From assembly GCA_905160935.1 (NCBI GenBank), contig CAJHZI010000457.1, forward strand, positions 4,571,001 through 4,635,000: DNA of 64,000 bases, written 5' to 3'. The DNA comes from Enchytraeus crypticus (lineage: Eukaryota > Annelida > Clitellata > Enchytraeida > Enchytraeidae). This document shows positions 12,087-24,152 of the stretch, one piece after another. The stretch's first letter is position 1, and the number at the start of each line of letters is the position of its first letter. The notes under the pieces were generated by a model that saw only the letters and a program-made list of their open reading frames with translations, did not search any database and was not told the DNA's origin. The position numbers and the translations under genes were made by a program.

Positions 12087-12231
12087 AATAATAACAACAA
12101 CAATTAGAGTGCTACAGTCATCAATGACAACATGACAACATCGAGCACTATTGAGACTAAATCAAGCCAGCGAGCAAAAGGAAGGTCCAAAAACGGCTCA
12201 AATTCCAAAATCCAGAAATTCAGTCCGAAGT
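12087..12231 (-). mobile_element. LINE D 3' tail, truncated copy
   Basis: The sequence matches the 3' UTR of LINE D at 4417-4562 from the trinucleotide end through TCAGTCCGAAGT, and stops at the same region where the ORF of the full copy would begin. A 9-bp direct duplication (CATGACAACATGACAACA) sits inside. It is a 5'-truncated insertion. Confidence 0.8.
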
Positions 12232-13459
12232 TATAATAATAAAAATGAATACCATAGTATTGGAATGAAATAAGGTAAAATAAATTAAGAATAAACGAAC
12301 ATAGAATGGAATAAAATAGCAACAATATAACAATAGTAAGAATATATTGACGGATGGACGCTTCAGTACTGCCACACTACAGTAGTAGTAGTAGAAGTGG
12401 TAGTAGGCAGATTTCCAAGCTAACGATTAATACTTCTGGATTCCGGTAGTATGGTTCCTGATATAGTTATAAAGTCAAAAATATGGGTGTTAAACTATTG
12501 TAACATAACAATGAGTGATCATATCGACTCCATTTGCAGTTCATGACTAATTCACCTCATACAAATACAATTTTAATCAAGAGTCTGTTCGTATATTACT
12601 GAAGGCCTTTCATCAGTAGTAGGTACAATAGATAATTGTAATAGTCTAATTTACGGGAAAGGAAGAGTTTATTAGATAAATTACAGTGGATACAGTCCGA
12701 TATACATATAAAACGCGTGTTAGACATCACGTTAAAGTCAAAAGAAAATACGACGACATCGTTCGGCGTGACCTACATGTAGATTGCCTTCCAATTTCTC
12801 AGTGATACAAGATTTCCAAGTGGGTCAACCGTCTGGAGCATCTTCCTATGAGATTAAACACTGTTTGATAGTGCACACTGCACATAATTTGCTGCGCAAT
12901 GAACATAATGATGTTGCACAGAGCGGCGATTATATAAACGGGCTTTGTTGTTGCTGTTATTGTTGTTCTTCTTTTTCTTCTTCTTACTCTAGAAGCTTTA
13001 CTATATATCATTAAAAACAGAGATTGTGATTTAGAGAGATTAAATAATATTCTTGTTTTTTTAAATATCAAAACAAGTTAGCTTGGGTGGGAGCAAGCTT
13101 TTTCCCTCCCTAGCTCTTCTGTGATATCAAAGCTGTCCGAGATCACGTCACAATATTTAATTTTAATATAAGTAGGCCTATTTAGTTTTGTTTATAATTA
13201 TTTAAATGGAAATATTAGGTGAACTCTCTCATTAAGGCTGAAAATTGAATGGTCATAAAAATGGACTGCTTTGCTATAATCATATTACTAAACAAAGCTA
13301 AAACCATACGTTATAATTGTATTACTGCAGTAACTAGCAGAGCATTGAGTCCAGTTACCGTTAATTAGTTAATAACGAATTAAATAAAACAGGAAGTAAA
13401 CACAGTCGAGCAAAAAGCCTCATGCACAAGCAGCCAGAGGAAAATGAGAGAGTGAGACT

Positions 13460-13462
<3 letters not shown>

Positions 13463-13529
<67 letters not shown>

Positions 13530-13530
13530 C
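13463..13530. repeat. (GA)n microsatellite
   Basis: About 65 bp of GA dinucleotides with one GACA interruption. No family-B or LINE A tail is recognisable next to it. Confidence 0.9.
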
Positions 13531-14335
13531 ATGAGCGAAGGCATTTTATAAGAAAAAGGGAAACATAAAATATACGACCTAAAGTGAGAAATGTAAGCTA
13601 ATTAAGTGCGAAATTAATTGACAGATGATAACAGTCGTTACATTACATTAAGTTAGATGAAAGTAATCGTATTAATGAGTAACTTAGTTGAACATCAAAC
13701 TTACCCATATCTAATTAATTGATATTTAATTTATTGATATTCCTCTTACCTTGTGTAAGATTTGAGCCGAAAGCCTTAACCTTATTTAAATAACCGAAGT
13801 ACGTTAAGTAAAAATCAGCGAAAATTATATACCAAACTGCAGCGTTACTTCAGTTAGTTCAGTGTTACCTAACACTCTTGATTAAAGCCTACTCAAGAGC
13901 TACACGCTACTGGTATGAGTTGCTATGCATAACAAGAGAGTAAGTTACTGCAGTGCTAAGCCTGTATCATTAGAGTAACGAGTGCTAAATAGACTTACGT
14001 ACTCTGTGATAACACTCTAATCAAAGCTTAAATACAGCACTTCAGAACTATTCGTGCTTAACTGTAAGCATATTGAACAGTCCGTAAACGGATCTATGGA
14101 GTGAATATAATAAATTGCAACATCCATTATGGAACTGTTCAAAGATTCTGAGCGGGGGCCCAACTGTAATTAAATATGTAATTTGCAGCACTACCCATGA
14201 AACTGAAGTGCAGTTTGTTTTCGCTTTAATATATGAATGCTTTTGATAGTATCCATTTTTAAAACTACAGAAAATTCAGATGAACAAGTACATATGCAAA
14301 TTTAAATAATTCAATAATTCATTAAGTATATACAT

Positions 14336-14337
<2 letters not shown>

Positions 14338-14396
<59 letters not shown>
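14338..14396. repeat. (TA)n microsatellite
   Basis: Alternating TA with one central AATA phase break. Confidence 0.9.
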
Positions 14397-14399
<3 letters not shown>

Positions 14400-14590
14400 C
14401 ACACTATTTCCTGTATAGCTGATCAGAAAGTAATATCTCGGACATTCAACGGTCCACTAATTAAATAAAGAGCCTAGCGATTTAAAAATGTAATATTGAA
14501 GTCATAGATGTCATTACGATCGTTTCTCTATAGATTTAATCACAGAATTCAGTGTGGTGTCTGTCGACCTGAGTAAACTGATGACTAATG

Positions 14591-14720
14591 GCTCCAGCCA
14601 GTGACGATGTCAGTAAGATATTAGACCGGGGATCAGTATGTGCGAGGTTCAAATTCTGGGTTGATCCGTCACTGACATAGCTTTCGAGTGGGGAAACTGA
14701 TGCTAACATTAGCTTTTCCA
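14591..14720 (+). mobile_element. SINE C, tRNA-derived (copy 1)
   Basis: The head has a box-A-like segment (GTGACGATGTCAGTAAGAT) and a box-B segment (AGGTTCAAATTCT), the internal pol III promoter layout of a tRNA. A shared tail follows (CACTGACATAGCTTTCGAGT, then GGGAAACTGATGCTAAC). Several changes from the family consensus mark it as an older copy. Confidence 0.8.
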
Positions 14721-14888
14721 GCTTTACAGTCTGAAGTTCGAAGTCATATTTATTAGTATACTGATCCACTTGATGTCGAAACAGTATTACGCCAGCAAGA
14801 CTAAGGACATTTTTATGGATAACTTGTCGTCTATCACTGACTGATTAATTTATTACACTGTAGATTTATTTAGCTATAGATAGGTTAG

Positions 14889-15258
14889 ATCCCCGTGTTG
14901 TGCTTGGGTGTGGTTGGACCACTGCAGAGTAGGGCAACCGCAAATAATCGGCCGCGTGTACGTAGGAAGCGACTAAAGGCAGGAGCTGAGGATGGCAAAA
15001 TAGGACCCACCTCACCGTGAATTATTTTCCCCCAGGATTAAATGGTAATTAATTCACCTAACTGAGGAAGGCAACGGGAAACCACCTCAGAAGCCAGTTT
15101 TTTCCCAAGCTATAGGCTGCATAAGGTATGGATAAGGCATAGACTTTGTGAAGGGATTAACTTGTTGGTCTAAGGAGTGCTCTTATAGAGCTAGAAAGCA
15201 GACTTTGAGTATGAATATGTACCTTGAACCAGCCACTGGACAGTGCACTGAAGGAAGA
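14889..15258 (+). mobile_element. Family B short retroelement (copy 4, near full length)
   Basis: It begins TCCCCGTGTTGTGCTTGGGT and continues through GAAGCGACTAAAGGCAGGAG, GAGGAAGGCAACGGGAAACC, CATAAGGTATGGATAAGGC, GTGAAGGGATTAACTTG and GTACCTTGAACCAGCC, with a decayed hairpin and GAAGGAAGATA tail. The GCAGGAACTGAGGA/GGCAACGG segment appears twice (near 14970 and 15062), so the copy carries an internal partial duplication. Confidence 0.8.
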
Positions 15259-15502
15259 TAGGTTAGACCAGTCTTTGATTTTAAACAACATTCAATTTAA
15301 TTTTACTTATAATGAATACCGAGGCACAATGAATAGTTTAAAATATGTGTTTTTATAGTTAATATTCTAGAATTTCTAGTACAACTTGATTGTAACCAAA
15401 TCGTAATTACCACATTTGGAAATTGCTAGCCATCGTTAACCTTACAACGGGCAATGCTAACGATGTTTATCTCCCTTCTCTTAATATTTCTTCACAGAGT
15501 GA

Positions 15503-17593
15503 GCAATGCAATGAGTTGTAATGCATGCATTGAGTTGTAATGCATTGAGTTGTAATGCATTGAGTTGTAATGCATTGAGTTGTAATGCATTGAGTTGTAA
15601 TGCATTGAGTTGTAATGCATTGAGTTGTAATGCATTGAGTTGTAATGCATTGAGTTGTAATGCATTGAGTTGTAATGCATTGAGTTGTAATGCATTGAGT
15701 TGTAATGCATTGAGTTGTAATGCATTGAGTTGTAATGCATTGAGTTGTAATGCATTGAGTTGTAATGCATTGAGTTGTAATGCATTGAGTTGTAATGCAT
15801 TGAGTTGTAATGCATTGAGTTGTAATGCATTGAGTTGTAATGCATTGAGTTGTAATGCATTGAGTTGTAATGCATTGAGTTGTAATGCATTGAGTTGTAA
15901 TGCATTGAGTTGTAATGCATTGAGTTGTAATGCATTGAGTTGTAATGCATTGAGTTGTAATGCATTGAGTTGTAATGCATTGAGTTGTAATGCATTGAGT
16001 TGTAATGCAATGAGTTGTAATGCATTGAGTTGTAATGCATTGAGTTGTAATGCATTGAGTTGTAATGCATTGAGTTGTAATGCATTGAGTTGTAATGCAT
16101 TGAGTTGTAATGCATTGAGTTGTAATGCATTGAGTTGTAATGCATTGAGTTGTAATGCATTGAGTTGTAATGCATTGAGTTGTAATGCATTGAGTTGTAA
16201 TGCATTGAGTTGTAATGCATTGAGTTGTAATGCATTGAGTTGTAATGCATTGAGTTGTAATGCAATGAGTTGTAATGCAATGAGTTGTAATGCATTGAGT
16301 TGTAATGCATTGAGTTGTAATGCATTGAGTTGTAATGCATTGAGTTGTAATGCATTGAGTTGTAATGCATTGAGTTGTAATGCATTGAGTTGTAATGCAT
16401 TGAGTTGTAATGCATTGAGTTGTAATGCATTGAGTTGTAATGCATTGAGTTGTAATGCATTGAGTTGTAATGCATTGAGTTGTAATGCATTGAGTTGTAA
16501 TGCAATGAGTTGTAATGCATTGAGTTGTAATGCATTGAGTTGTAATGCATTGAGTTGTAATGCATTGAGTTGTAATGCATTGAGTTGTAATGCATTGAGT
16601 TGTAATGCATTGAGTTGTAATGCATTGAGTTGTAATGCATTGAGTTGTAATGCATTGAGTTGTAATGCATTGAGTTGTAATGCATTGAGTTGTAATGCAT
16701 TGAGTTGTAATGCATTGAGTTGTAATGCATTGAGTTGTAATGCATTGAGTTGTAATGCATTGAGTTGTAATGCATTGAGTTGTAATGCATTGAGTTGTAA
16801 TGCATTGAGTTGTAATGCATTGAGTTGTAATGCAATGAGTTGTAATGCATTGAGTTGTAATGCATTGAGTTGTAATGCATTGAGTTGTAATGCATTGAGT
16901 TGTAATGCATTGAGTTGTAATGCATTGAGTTGTAATGCATTGAGTTGTAATGCATTGAGTTGTAATGCAATGAGTTGTAATGCATTGAGTTGTAATGCAT
17001 TGAGTTGTAATGCATTGAGTTGTAATGCATTGAGTTGTAATGCATTGAGTTGTAATGCATTGAGTTGTAATGCATTGAGTTGTAATGCATTGAGTTGTAA
17101 TGCATTGAGTTGTAATGCATTGAGTTGTAATGCATTGAGTTGTAATGCATTGAGTTGTAATGCATTGAGTTGTAATGCATTGAGTTGTAATGCATTGAGT
17201 TGTAATGCATTGAGTTGTAATGCATTGAGTTGTAATGCATTGCGTTGTTAGCATTGAGTTGTAATGCATGTAGTTGTAGATGCATTGATTGGTAAGCATT
17301 AGTTTGTAATGCATGAGGTAATGCATTGAGTTGTAATGCATTGTAATGCATTTGTAATGTTGAGTTGTGCAATGAGTTGTAATGCATTGATTGAGTTGTA
17401 ATGCATTGAGTTGTAATGCATTGAGTTGTAATGCATTGAGTTGTAATGCAATGAGTTGTAATGCATTGAGTTGTAATGCAATGAGTTGTAATGCATTGAG
17501 TTGTAATGCATTGAGTTGTAATGCAATGAGTTGTAATGCATGCAATGAGTTGTAATGCATGCAATGAGTTGTAATGCAATGAGTTGCAATGCA
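15503..17593. repeat. 15-bp minisatellite, ~2.1 kb
   Basis: The unit TGCATTGAGTTGTAA is repeated head to tail. The core from about 15526 to 17240 is roughly 115 near-identical units; the only variation seen is T-to-A at the fifth base (units at 16006, 16261, 16276, 16501, 16831, 16966). From 17240 to 17370 units are scrambled, and 17370-17593 is again regular. TGCATGCA joints appear at both edges. Because 15 is divisible by 3, three frames on the minus strand and others on the plus strand stay open for hundreds of codons (for example TTQCI and ALSCN repeats). This is arithmetic, not evidence of a gene. Confidence 0.97.
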
Positions 17594-17636
17594 TGTCAAA
17601 AGTTTAAAGCTAGCCAATTGTGCTTATAAGAGAAAT

Positions 17637-18750
17637 GAATTTATTGATCAAGAAAACTGAAATAAAACCTTGTAAACATTATAAGATAAACGAAAAGGAA
17701 GAATGAATAAGGTTCCTAGTGATAACCTGCATATGAATTGCATGACAGACATGGTGTGCCCTCTCTTGAGTGTACATCTCGAGTCCTGATTGTGAGAGAC
17801 ACATAGAGAGAGAGAGAGAGACAAAGAGAGAGAGACAGAGAGAGAAGTACGCACCGACATTTATATATTAGTATGTCAATCACTACAACACTAGTCAGAG
17901 TTGATTTGTTGGCAGTCGTTTTTCAAAGTGCTACATTTTATCGGATTATCAATTTGTGTTCACTGATTGTTGACCTTTGCTCGCTGGTTTCTCGGCCTTG
18001 TTAAATTTAATATTAAACAAATAGGGGGTGCCATGAATATCAATACTAAGCACGTAGAACTCTTCCTTGTATTGACTTTTGTTCAGAAGACATACGCAAT
18101 CTCTACGGTAGGCTATGCATCTTGCGACGGTGGTTCAACTCCTGTTTCAGTAAAAAGTTAATTAACAAAATCAAGCAAGATTATTATTCAGGATTTCCTA
18201 GAATTACTCAGCAAATATTGCAGTGATATGATAATCACTTTGGAACAAAATTGACCAGACGATTCTTTAATAAAAAGAGAAGAAATATTATACTAGTTTA
18301 ATTAAAAGAGATTGAGCGAATAGATTAGGCCTAATATAACTGAGGTAAAAGACTTAATTCTCGTGATTAGCAGGCTCTGTCGTCAGGGCTGTTGCACGTT
18401 TTTGAAACTATTTAACGTTTGCTTAAAAGTTGTCCTTCTTATCTTACTGTCCATGTATCAGTAGTTCATAGTTGACAGTTTGTTTCGAACTAATTCTAAT
18501 AATAAACAAAAACCCATGTGTGCACTTCGCTGTCTCTCTCTCTCTCTCTCTTTCTCTCTCACTCTCTGTTTAGCTCTCTCTCTCCTTCACTCTGATTGTC
18601 AGTCACACTCTAGACATTCTCTTTCTCATTCAAGGGAGGGCTCACCATGTCTGTCTTCCAATCCACATTTCAATAGGAACGTTGTACCCATTCTTTATCG
18701 TTTATTTCTTAATGTTTGCCATATTTAATTTCAATTTTCTTGATCAATAA
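17637..18750. repeat. Large imperfect inverted repeat beside the minisatellite
   Basis: The left arm (17637-17870) and right arm (18505-18750) are clearly inverted copies. Both contain TTATTGATCAAGAAAA, AAACATTA, AGATAAACGA/AATAAACGAT, GACAGACATGGTG and a GA/CT tract, separated by a spacer of about 630 bp. Arm identity is moderate, so the structure is old. No transposase-like frame is seen between the arms. It could be a foldback element or a local inverted duplication. Confidence 0.7.
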
Positions 18751-18973
18751 ACGCTTTTTCCCATAATCACATATGTTCTACCTTTTTCTCAACTGCTTTG
18801 CATTTTATCGCATTATCCAATTTGTGTAGATATATATAAGAGAAGAGAGATAAATACCGTAGGCAGTATAGTATGTAGTCTTGGTAGATCGTAATCATTA
18901 ATGATAGTTAGGCGCAATCGAATTTAAAGATCTTCAAGTACAATAATAATTACAATCGTTCGTTGACAGAAAG

Positions 18974-19448
18974 CTCTCTATGCGACTATGTCTAAGCCTA
19001 TGGTCTATGTCTACGCTATGTGTCTATATCTAAGCTACATGTATGTGTCTCTGTCCAAGCTATATGCCTATGTCTAAGCCATTGGTCTATGTCTAAGCCA
19101 TATTTCTATGTCGAAGCTATGTGTCTATATCTAAGCTATGTGTCTTTGTCTAAGCTATATGTCTATGTCTAAGCTATATATGTCAATGTATAGGCTATGT
19201 GTTTATGTCTAAGCTGTGTCTAAACTACATGTATGTGTCTGTATCTATTCTATGTGTCTATGTGTAAGCTATGTTCATGTCTATGTCTGAGCTACATGTA
19301 GGTGTCTAGTCTAAGCTAGGTGTCTATGTCTAAGCTATGTGTCTATGTCTAAGCTATGTGTCTATGTCTAAGCTATGTGTCTATGTCTAAGCTATGTGTC
19401 TATGTCTAAGCTATGTGTCTATGTCTAAGCTATGTGTCTATGTCTAAG
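18974..19448. repeat. 19-bp tandem repeat
   Basis: The unit is TCTATGTCTAAGCTATGTG. About seven perfect copies lie at 19310-19448, and increasingly degenerate copies with ACATGTATGTGTCT variants extend left to about 18974. One edge is homogenised and the other decayed. Confidence 0.92.
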
Positions 19449-21061
19449 TTCTCTTGGCTCAATGAAATAATAAAGATTCAAGGATTCCTGTTAACAGGTT
19501 CGCTTGTTGTATCTTGTGATTTAAATCAGTTCTATGGGTCAGATGAGTTTCTATGCTTTAAGTTATAGAGGTTCTCAAACTTCCCATGTAGCGGTCAAAA
19601 GATCTCATGTTTGATGCTTTGTGTGATTATGCTAATATTGAAAAATTGTTACAACTTGGTACCCACTAGCTAATGCTATTGAAGAATCAACAACTTATAA
19701 CTATTGTTTTTAGATTATTTCTATTATAAATTATATTTTCATTTAAGTTATACTTCATGTTGCCTATCTTCCAAACGGATGAGTCAGCATGTGACAAAAT
19801 GTCACAGAAAACTGCTGGTGTATTAAAACCCTTAAAGTCTCAGTTTGAGCGACCAATTAGTTTATTATCTAGGATGGCCCTGGTTTTTACCATAATTAAT
19901 TAGGCTACGTCAGACTTTACGATGCTGATAACTTACTTTTCAACTACATATCTGCTTTAGGCGCCTCTTTTATAACGCAAGTAACGTTTTCTAACGCAAT
20001 CCAATTCGTGAAATACTATTTAAGTGTTAAGGTGATTAGTTAAATAGGAAATAGGATGACAACGAAGCTGATATGGAAAATATCAGCAGTTGTTGACTGC
20101 AGGGTAACAGACAGAGTGTACAATGTTAGACATGCAATGTGTGTCAGTTAAGTGCAGACATCAAGTCTTAGTACTCTGGGAGATCAGTAGCACAAACATT
20201 AGAGAGTGCGACTGCTCAACTCAGAGTGCACATACTTTATTCTTAATTTACTCAGTAGAGAAAATGATGTTAAAATCAGGTTTTTTATTTTATCCTCATA
20301 TAAAAAATATTTTTGGGGCATCATATCTTAATGTTTTTGATTTTCGTTAAATATTAACGAATAATTTCTATCGCTGTTTATCACAAGAGTGAGTCAACTT
20401 AATGTATGTTCCCAAGTGAACTTTGCACATGGCGTCTTTAAACTGTATGAGTAACTGCAGGGTGAGAGTTAGAGGAAGATTCGACACTAGTGAAAAGGTG
20501 ATCACCTGCATTTTGAAGGAAAAATTCTTAGAAACAGGAAAGTTGTTGATGTAACAACTAGTAATAGTTATATAACTATTTAATAGAAATTTCTTTAAAG
20601 GCTCAATGCCTTTGGCCTCAACGACAAATTGCTTTGGAAACTAATTAATAGGGTTTCAAAAACTTAAGTTGCTCTCGATCCTCTCAAAAGGTAGACAAGG
20701 TAGAAGATGTTTGAATATTTCATAACTGTTTGGCACAATTTTAGCGATATTTCATCTATAAAGCAGTCAAAATATCACAAGCGTAATATTTTGAATATCT
20801 GTAAGCTTACATCTGGGTAAATCTGTTAAATTTTTAGTAACCTAGATGCAAGTACTTAGGCCCAATGTTCGAGTTATCGAATTTGAAGTGAGGTGGGGTC
20901 AGTTGAAGGTGTTTTGGTTGAAGTGGAAGGGGGGTAGACACCCTGGAGAACAGTCTTGCCTTGTTTTTATACAAAATTCGTCTAATCGGTGAAGCAGCAA
21001 ACTCACTTCGGAAACCTGTGAAATCGCTTTCAAAAAGTATACGAGACTTGAATTAAACGTT

Positions 21062-21206
21062 GACTATTTCATTTGTTGATTAATTGATTGATTGTGTGGT
21101 TAGTTGATTGATTGATTGTTTGATTGATTAATTGAGTTATTTAATTATTTAACCATTGAATGATTGATTATTTGATTGGTTGATTAATTGAACTATCTAC
21201 TATTTG
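21062..21206. repeat. Degenerate (GATT)n repeat
   Basis: GATTGATTGATT-like tetranucleotides with interruptions. Short related runs occur at 35310 and 25980. Confidence 0.75.
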
Positions 21207-21225
21207 ATTGATTGATACTGACTGC

Positions 21226-21360
21226 TACTGACGAAGCCAACTCCAATATATGTTAGGTTTCAAAGTGAGTATCATGATGTTCAGAGTTAAAATCCTAGGC
21301 TCACCGGCAACATACCTGCATATATCACAAGAGATGAAACTGACGTTAACATCAGCTTAG
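21226..21360 (+). mobile_element. SINE C, highly degenerate copy
   Basis: Traces of the family are present: TGACGAAGCCAA, AGAGTTAAAATCCTAGGCTC, and GATGAAACTGACGTTAACAT. The middle has diverged beyond confident alignment. Confidence 0.45.
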
Positions 21361-22215
21361 CCTATTGATCGATTGATTGAATAAATATAAATTATATAAA
21401 TAATTAATTTTTATTTAATTATTAATTTTTATTTATATAAATTTTTTTATCGTGCAATTTGGTAATAATACTCTCATCACTTATATCACGGATATCACTG
21501 ACGCCATGCTTATTTCTCATCTATGTTATCTTAAGAAACTAACAAATAAATCAGTAATCAGAAATAATCTTCATTTCAAGAGTATGTAAGTTTCAATGCC
21601 AGCATGACATTACAATTAATTTAATATAACGGTAACACCAGTGTGTTCCGCTAAGTGGAATGTACAGGATATTAACTCAAAAGAAGCAATTATGTGAATA
21701 GTTTTTGCCTCAAAAAGCCACAATATAATCAAACTTTATTGTAGCGGCCTATAACCTTTAGGTTATACAAATTCGGTTAATCGGTTAATAATGATATTTT
21801 TCAAAATTTAGACTAGTTTCCATAGTTTCTAATTCGCGGTTCATTATGGTGCAATAAATTTACAATATATTTGATCTATTCAAGGGTGGCCAGAGCCCAG
21901 AAAGGGCTACAAATCATTCAAACTAAGTAATCACTATAATTCAGTTAAGTCTAACAAATCTAAATATTAACACATAGCGTTTATGTATAATTTGATTGTT
22001 TATAGTTAACAACAATAAGAGTTATTCACTAACTTCAGAGTCAAATAATTGCTATTAGAGCAGTAGGCCTACTACTAACTTCAGTAATCAATATACCGTA
22101 ATAATTGCGATTCATCATAACGGCTGACCACTTAACACACTGCTACGCGTAAGACATTAATATCATGACTTAGAGGCCGAGTCCCCATAGACTGGTAATA
22201 GATACTGTAAATCAT

Positions 22216-22339
22216 CAAGGCTTTAGTACACTATAGGTATTTTAAGCAAGGCTTTAGTACACTATAGGTATTTTAAGCAAGGCTTTACTACACTATAGGT
22301 ATTTTAAGCAAGGCTTTAGTACACTATAGGTATTTTAAG
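22216..22339. repeat. 31-bp tandem repeat, 4 units
   Basis: Four head-to-tail copies of a 31-bp unit starting CAAGGCTTTAGTACACTATA. One substitution (TAGT to TACT) marks the third copy. The units are nearly identical, so the expansion is recent. Confidence 0.95.
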
Positions 22340-23986
22340 CACAGACTTATATACAGACTTGGGCATATAAATAATCCCATCGCGAAATCTCAGTAACTTC
22401 CGCACAACTCGAATTATTTATAGCAACTTTTATAAATATTTTATCGAAAATAAATCTACAAATCTTTAGCTTCTGCTTTAGTTAGTCCGTAATATTTTGC
22501 TCTTTACACTTCAATACTATTTTCATTATTGTGTTTATTATCTCCAATTATTCTACGATCTTATGTTTCTATGTTAATATGTTTTCGTGTTTCCGGTAGT
22601 GAGCTAGATAGAGCTCAATTGTGCTCTTTCTGACGGCCGTTTTATTTGTATTCTGTCTCGTTGTAAGCTCTTTATGTATATTTTGATTAAGTTACAAATA
22701 AATGATCATGATTCTCTCGCTCTCTCTCTAGAAGCTCCGAATATTTCAATATTTGGAGTTTTGCCGAAGCTATTGAAATTTTTGCTAGGGGATTCTGTTG
22801 CCCTAGTCTGCAGATTATGCCTGTCCAAACAATTTAGTGTGTAGAGCTAGTGTAGCGTCATTAAGTAAGATCCAATGACCTTCAGGACACTGCGGGATCG
22901 ATTCCTGAATAAAATGATAAGAGGGTTTAATTTACATAGGGCAGGTTAGACTGAATTGCACAACTAATTCAAATTTAAACGGCTAATCATGGGTAATGCG
23001 ATAGCAATTTTATTACACATATGAAATGATCAAACGATTTAAACATGGGTAATAAGTGGATAGCTGTTGCGATGCTGCTATTGAAAACTCCCTTAGTCGT
23101 ATTGCACCATATTATCACTGTAGTCATACAGCTGCTCATGAAATATCGCTATATGATAGCCTACATCGCTACTGTGTATCCCATTGACTAATTGACTTTG
23201 CTAAGTAAATGCAATTTATATTGCAATTTAGTACATTAAAAATGGAGTACATTAATAACAAATTTAGTACATTAAAAATTTAGTACATTAACAATATATT
23301 TAAAGTAGAGTTTATGATTCGTTATGCTAATGAACTCTTTTGAGAGTGCTTAAAATGATCAAATCTATTAGAGTAATTTTCCTACGTATCGCTCTCTGTC
23401 TCTCCGTCTACCTGTCCATTTGTATTACATCTACTGTTTCCATTATCGCGATTCAATCTCCTTTGATTACAAACTTCTCTGATTCATTTGAGTAACACTT
23501 TAACAACAAATCGCAAGTTGTCGCAGCAAAACGTAAAAGTAAAATTAATGTGAACTTCAATAGATGACACAAGCTGTTCATCAGTTGACCGGCCTTTAAA
23601 GCTCTTGAATGAGCATATCAAATAGCTACACGTAGGCCTACGTAACGTGCAAACTTAATTTTGGCAAAATGGAAATTATAAGTTGGCTAAATGTAATGAG
23701 TTTTTGTCAACTTCATTAATGCCGGTGTTGCAGCAACGAATAGTGTAGGACTAGTGATGATCAGGGAGTATCCGAGAAAATTCGGGATAACTCGAGAGGA
23801 CCCGGAAGGACCCTTTAGGACTGGAGAAATTAGGTATCATCGAGTGACATTGGTGAACGCAGACTCGACGTAAGTTAAATTCTGTTCATTGCTCTGTATG
23901 TTTTCCTCTTCGTTCGTTCAAGCTGATAATGCAATCAGCCTCGGTTGTCTCGGGCTTCACTGACAAGACTAACCAATGTTGTCTAC

Positions 23987-23992
23987 TTTATT
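23987..23992 (-). promoter_or_regulatory. Candidate polyadenylation signal, RASD-like gene
   Basis: AATAAA on the minus strand lies about 160 bp past the stop codon of the last RASD-like exon. AATAAA is frequent in AT-rich DNA, so this is only a plausible 3' end. Confidence 0.4.
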
Positions 23993-24152
23993 TGTTTTAC
24001 TTTTGAAAAGACGGATTTTATATTTAGACACTAGAGATGACAGAACATTCAGAACTTGATTTGCACACTCTGGACAACTACGGTCCATTCAGTACATCTT
24101 TTTTGCAATAAAATTACAAATGTATGTACATGTACCTCAACACTAGGACTAA

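Larger units (their letters stand above)
9156..24152. other. Intergenic region between NHERF-like and RASD-like genes
   Basis: No credible host coding exon was recognised here. Open frames are short, low-complexity or repeat-derived. Repeats are listed separately. I see nothing identifiable in 10180-11205, 12235-13460, 13535-14335, 19450-21060, 21365-22215 and 22340-23985 beyond AT-rich sequence and small simple repeats, including a short run of GTACATTA motifs at 23225-23295. The RASD-like 3' UTR probably occupies its right end. Confidence 0.6.

Noticed and set aside
15467..17617. Overlapping open frames of 576-716 codons on both strands
   Set aside because: They translate the 15-bp minisatellite. 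A repeat unit divisible by three keeps frames open automatically, and several frames are open at once with no codon bias or domain.
18480..18728. 82-codon Leu/Ser-rich frame resembling a signal peptide
   Set aside because: The hydrophobic run comes from a CT dinucleotide tract in the inverted repeat arm.
20123..20350. 75-codon plus-strand frame
   Set aside because: No homology recognised and no flanking splice sites that make sense.
22216..22339. CRISPR-like array
   Set aside because: Units are directly adjacent with no spacers and the genome is eukaryotic; it is a plain tandem repeat.
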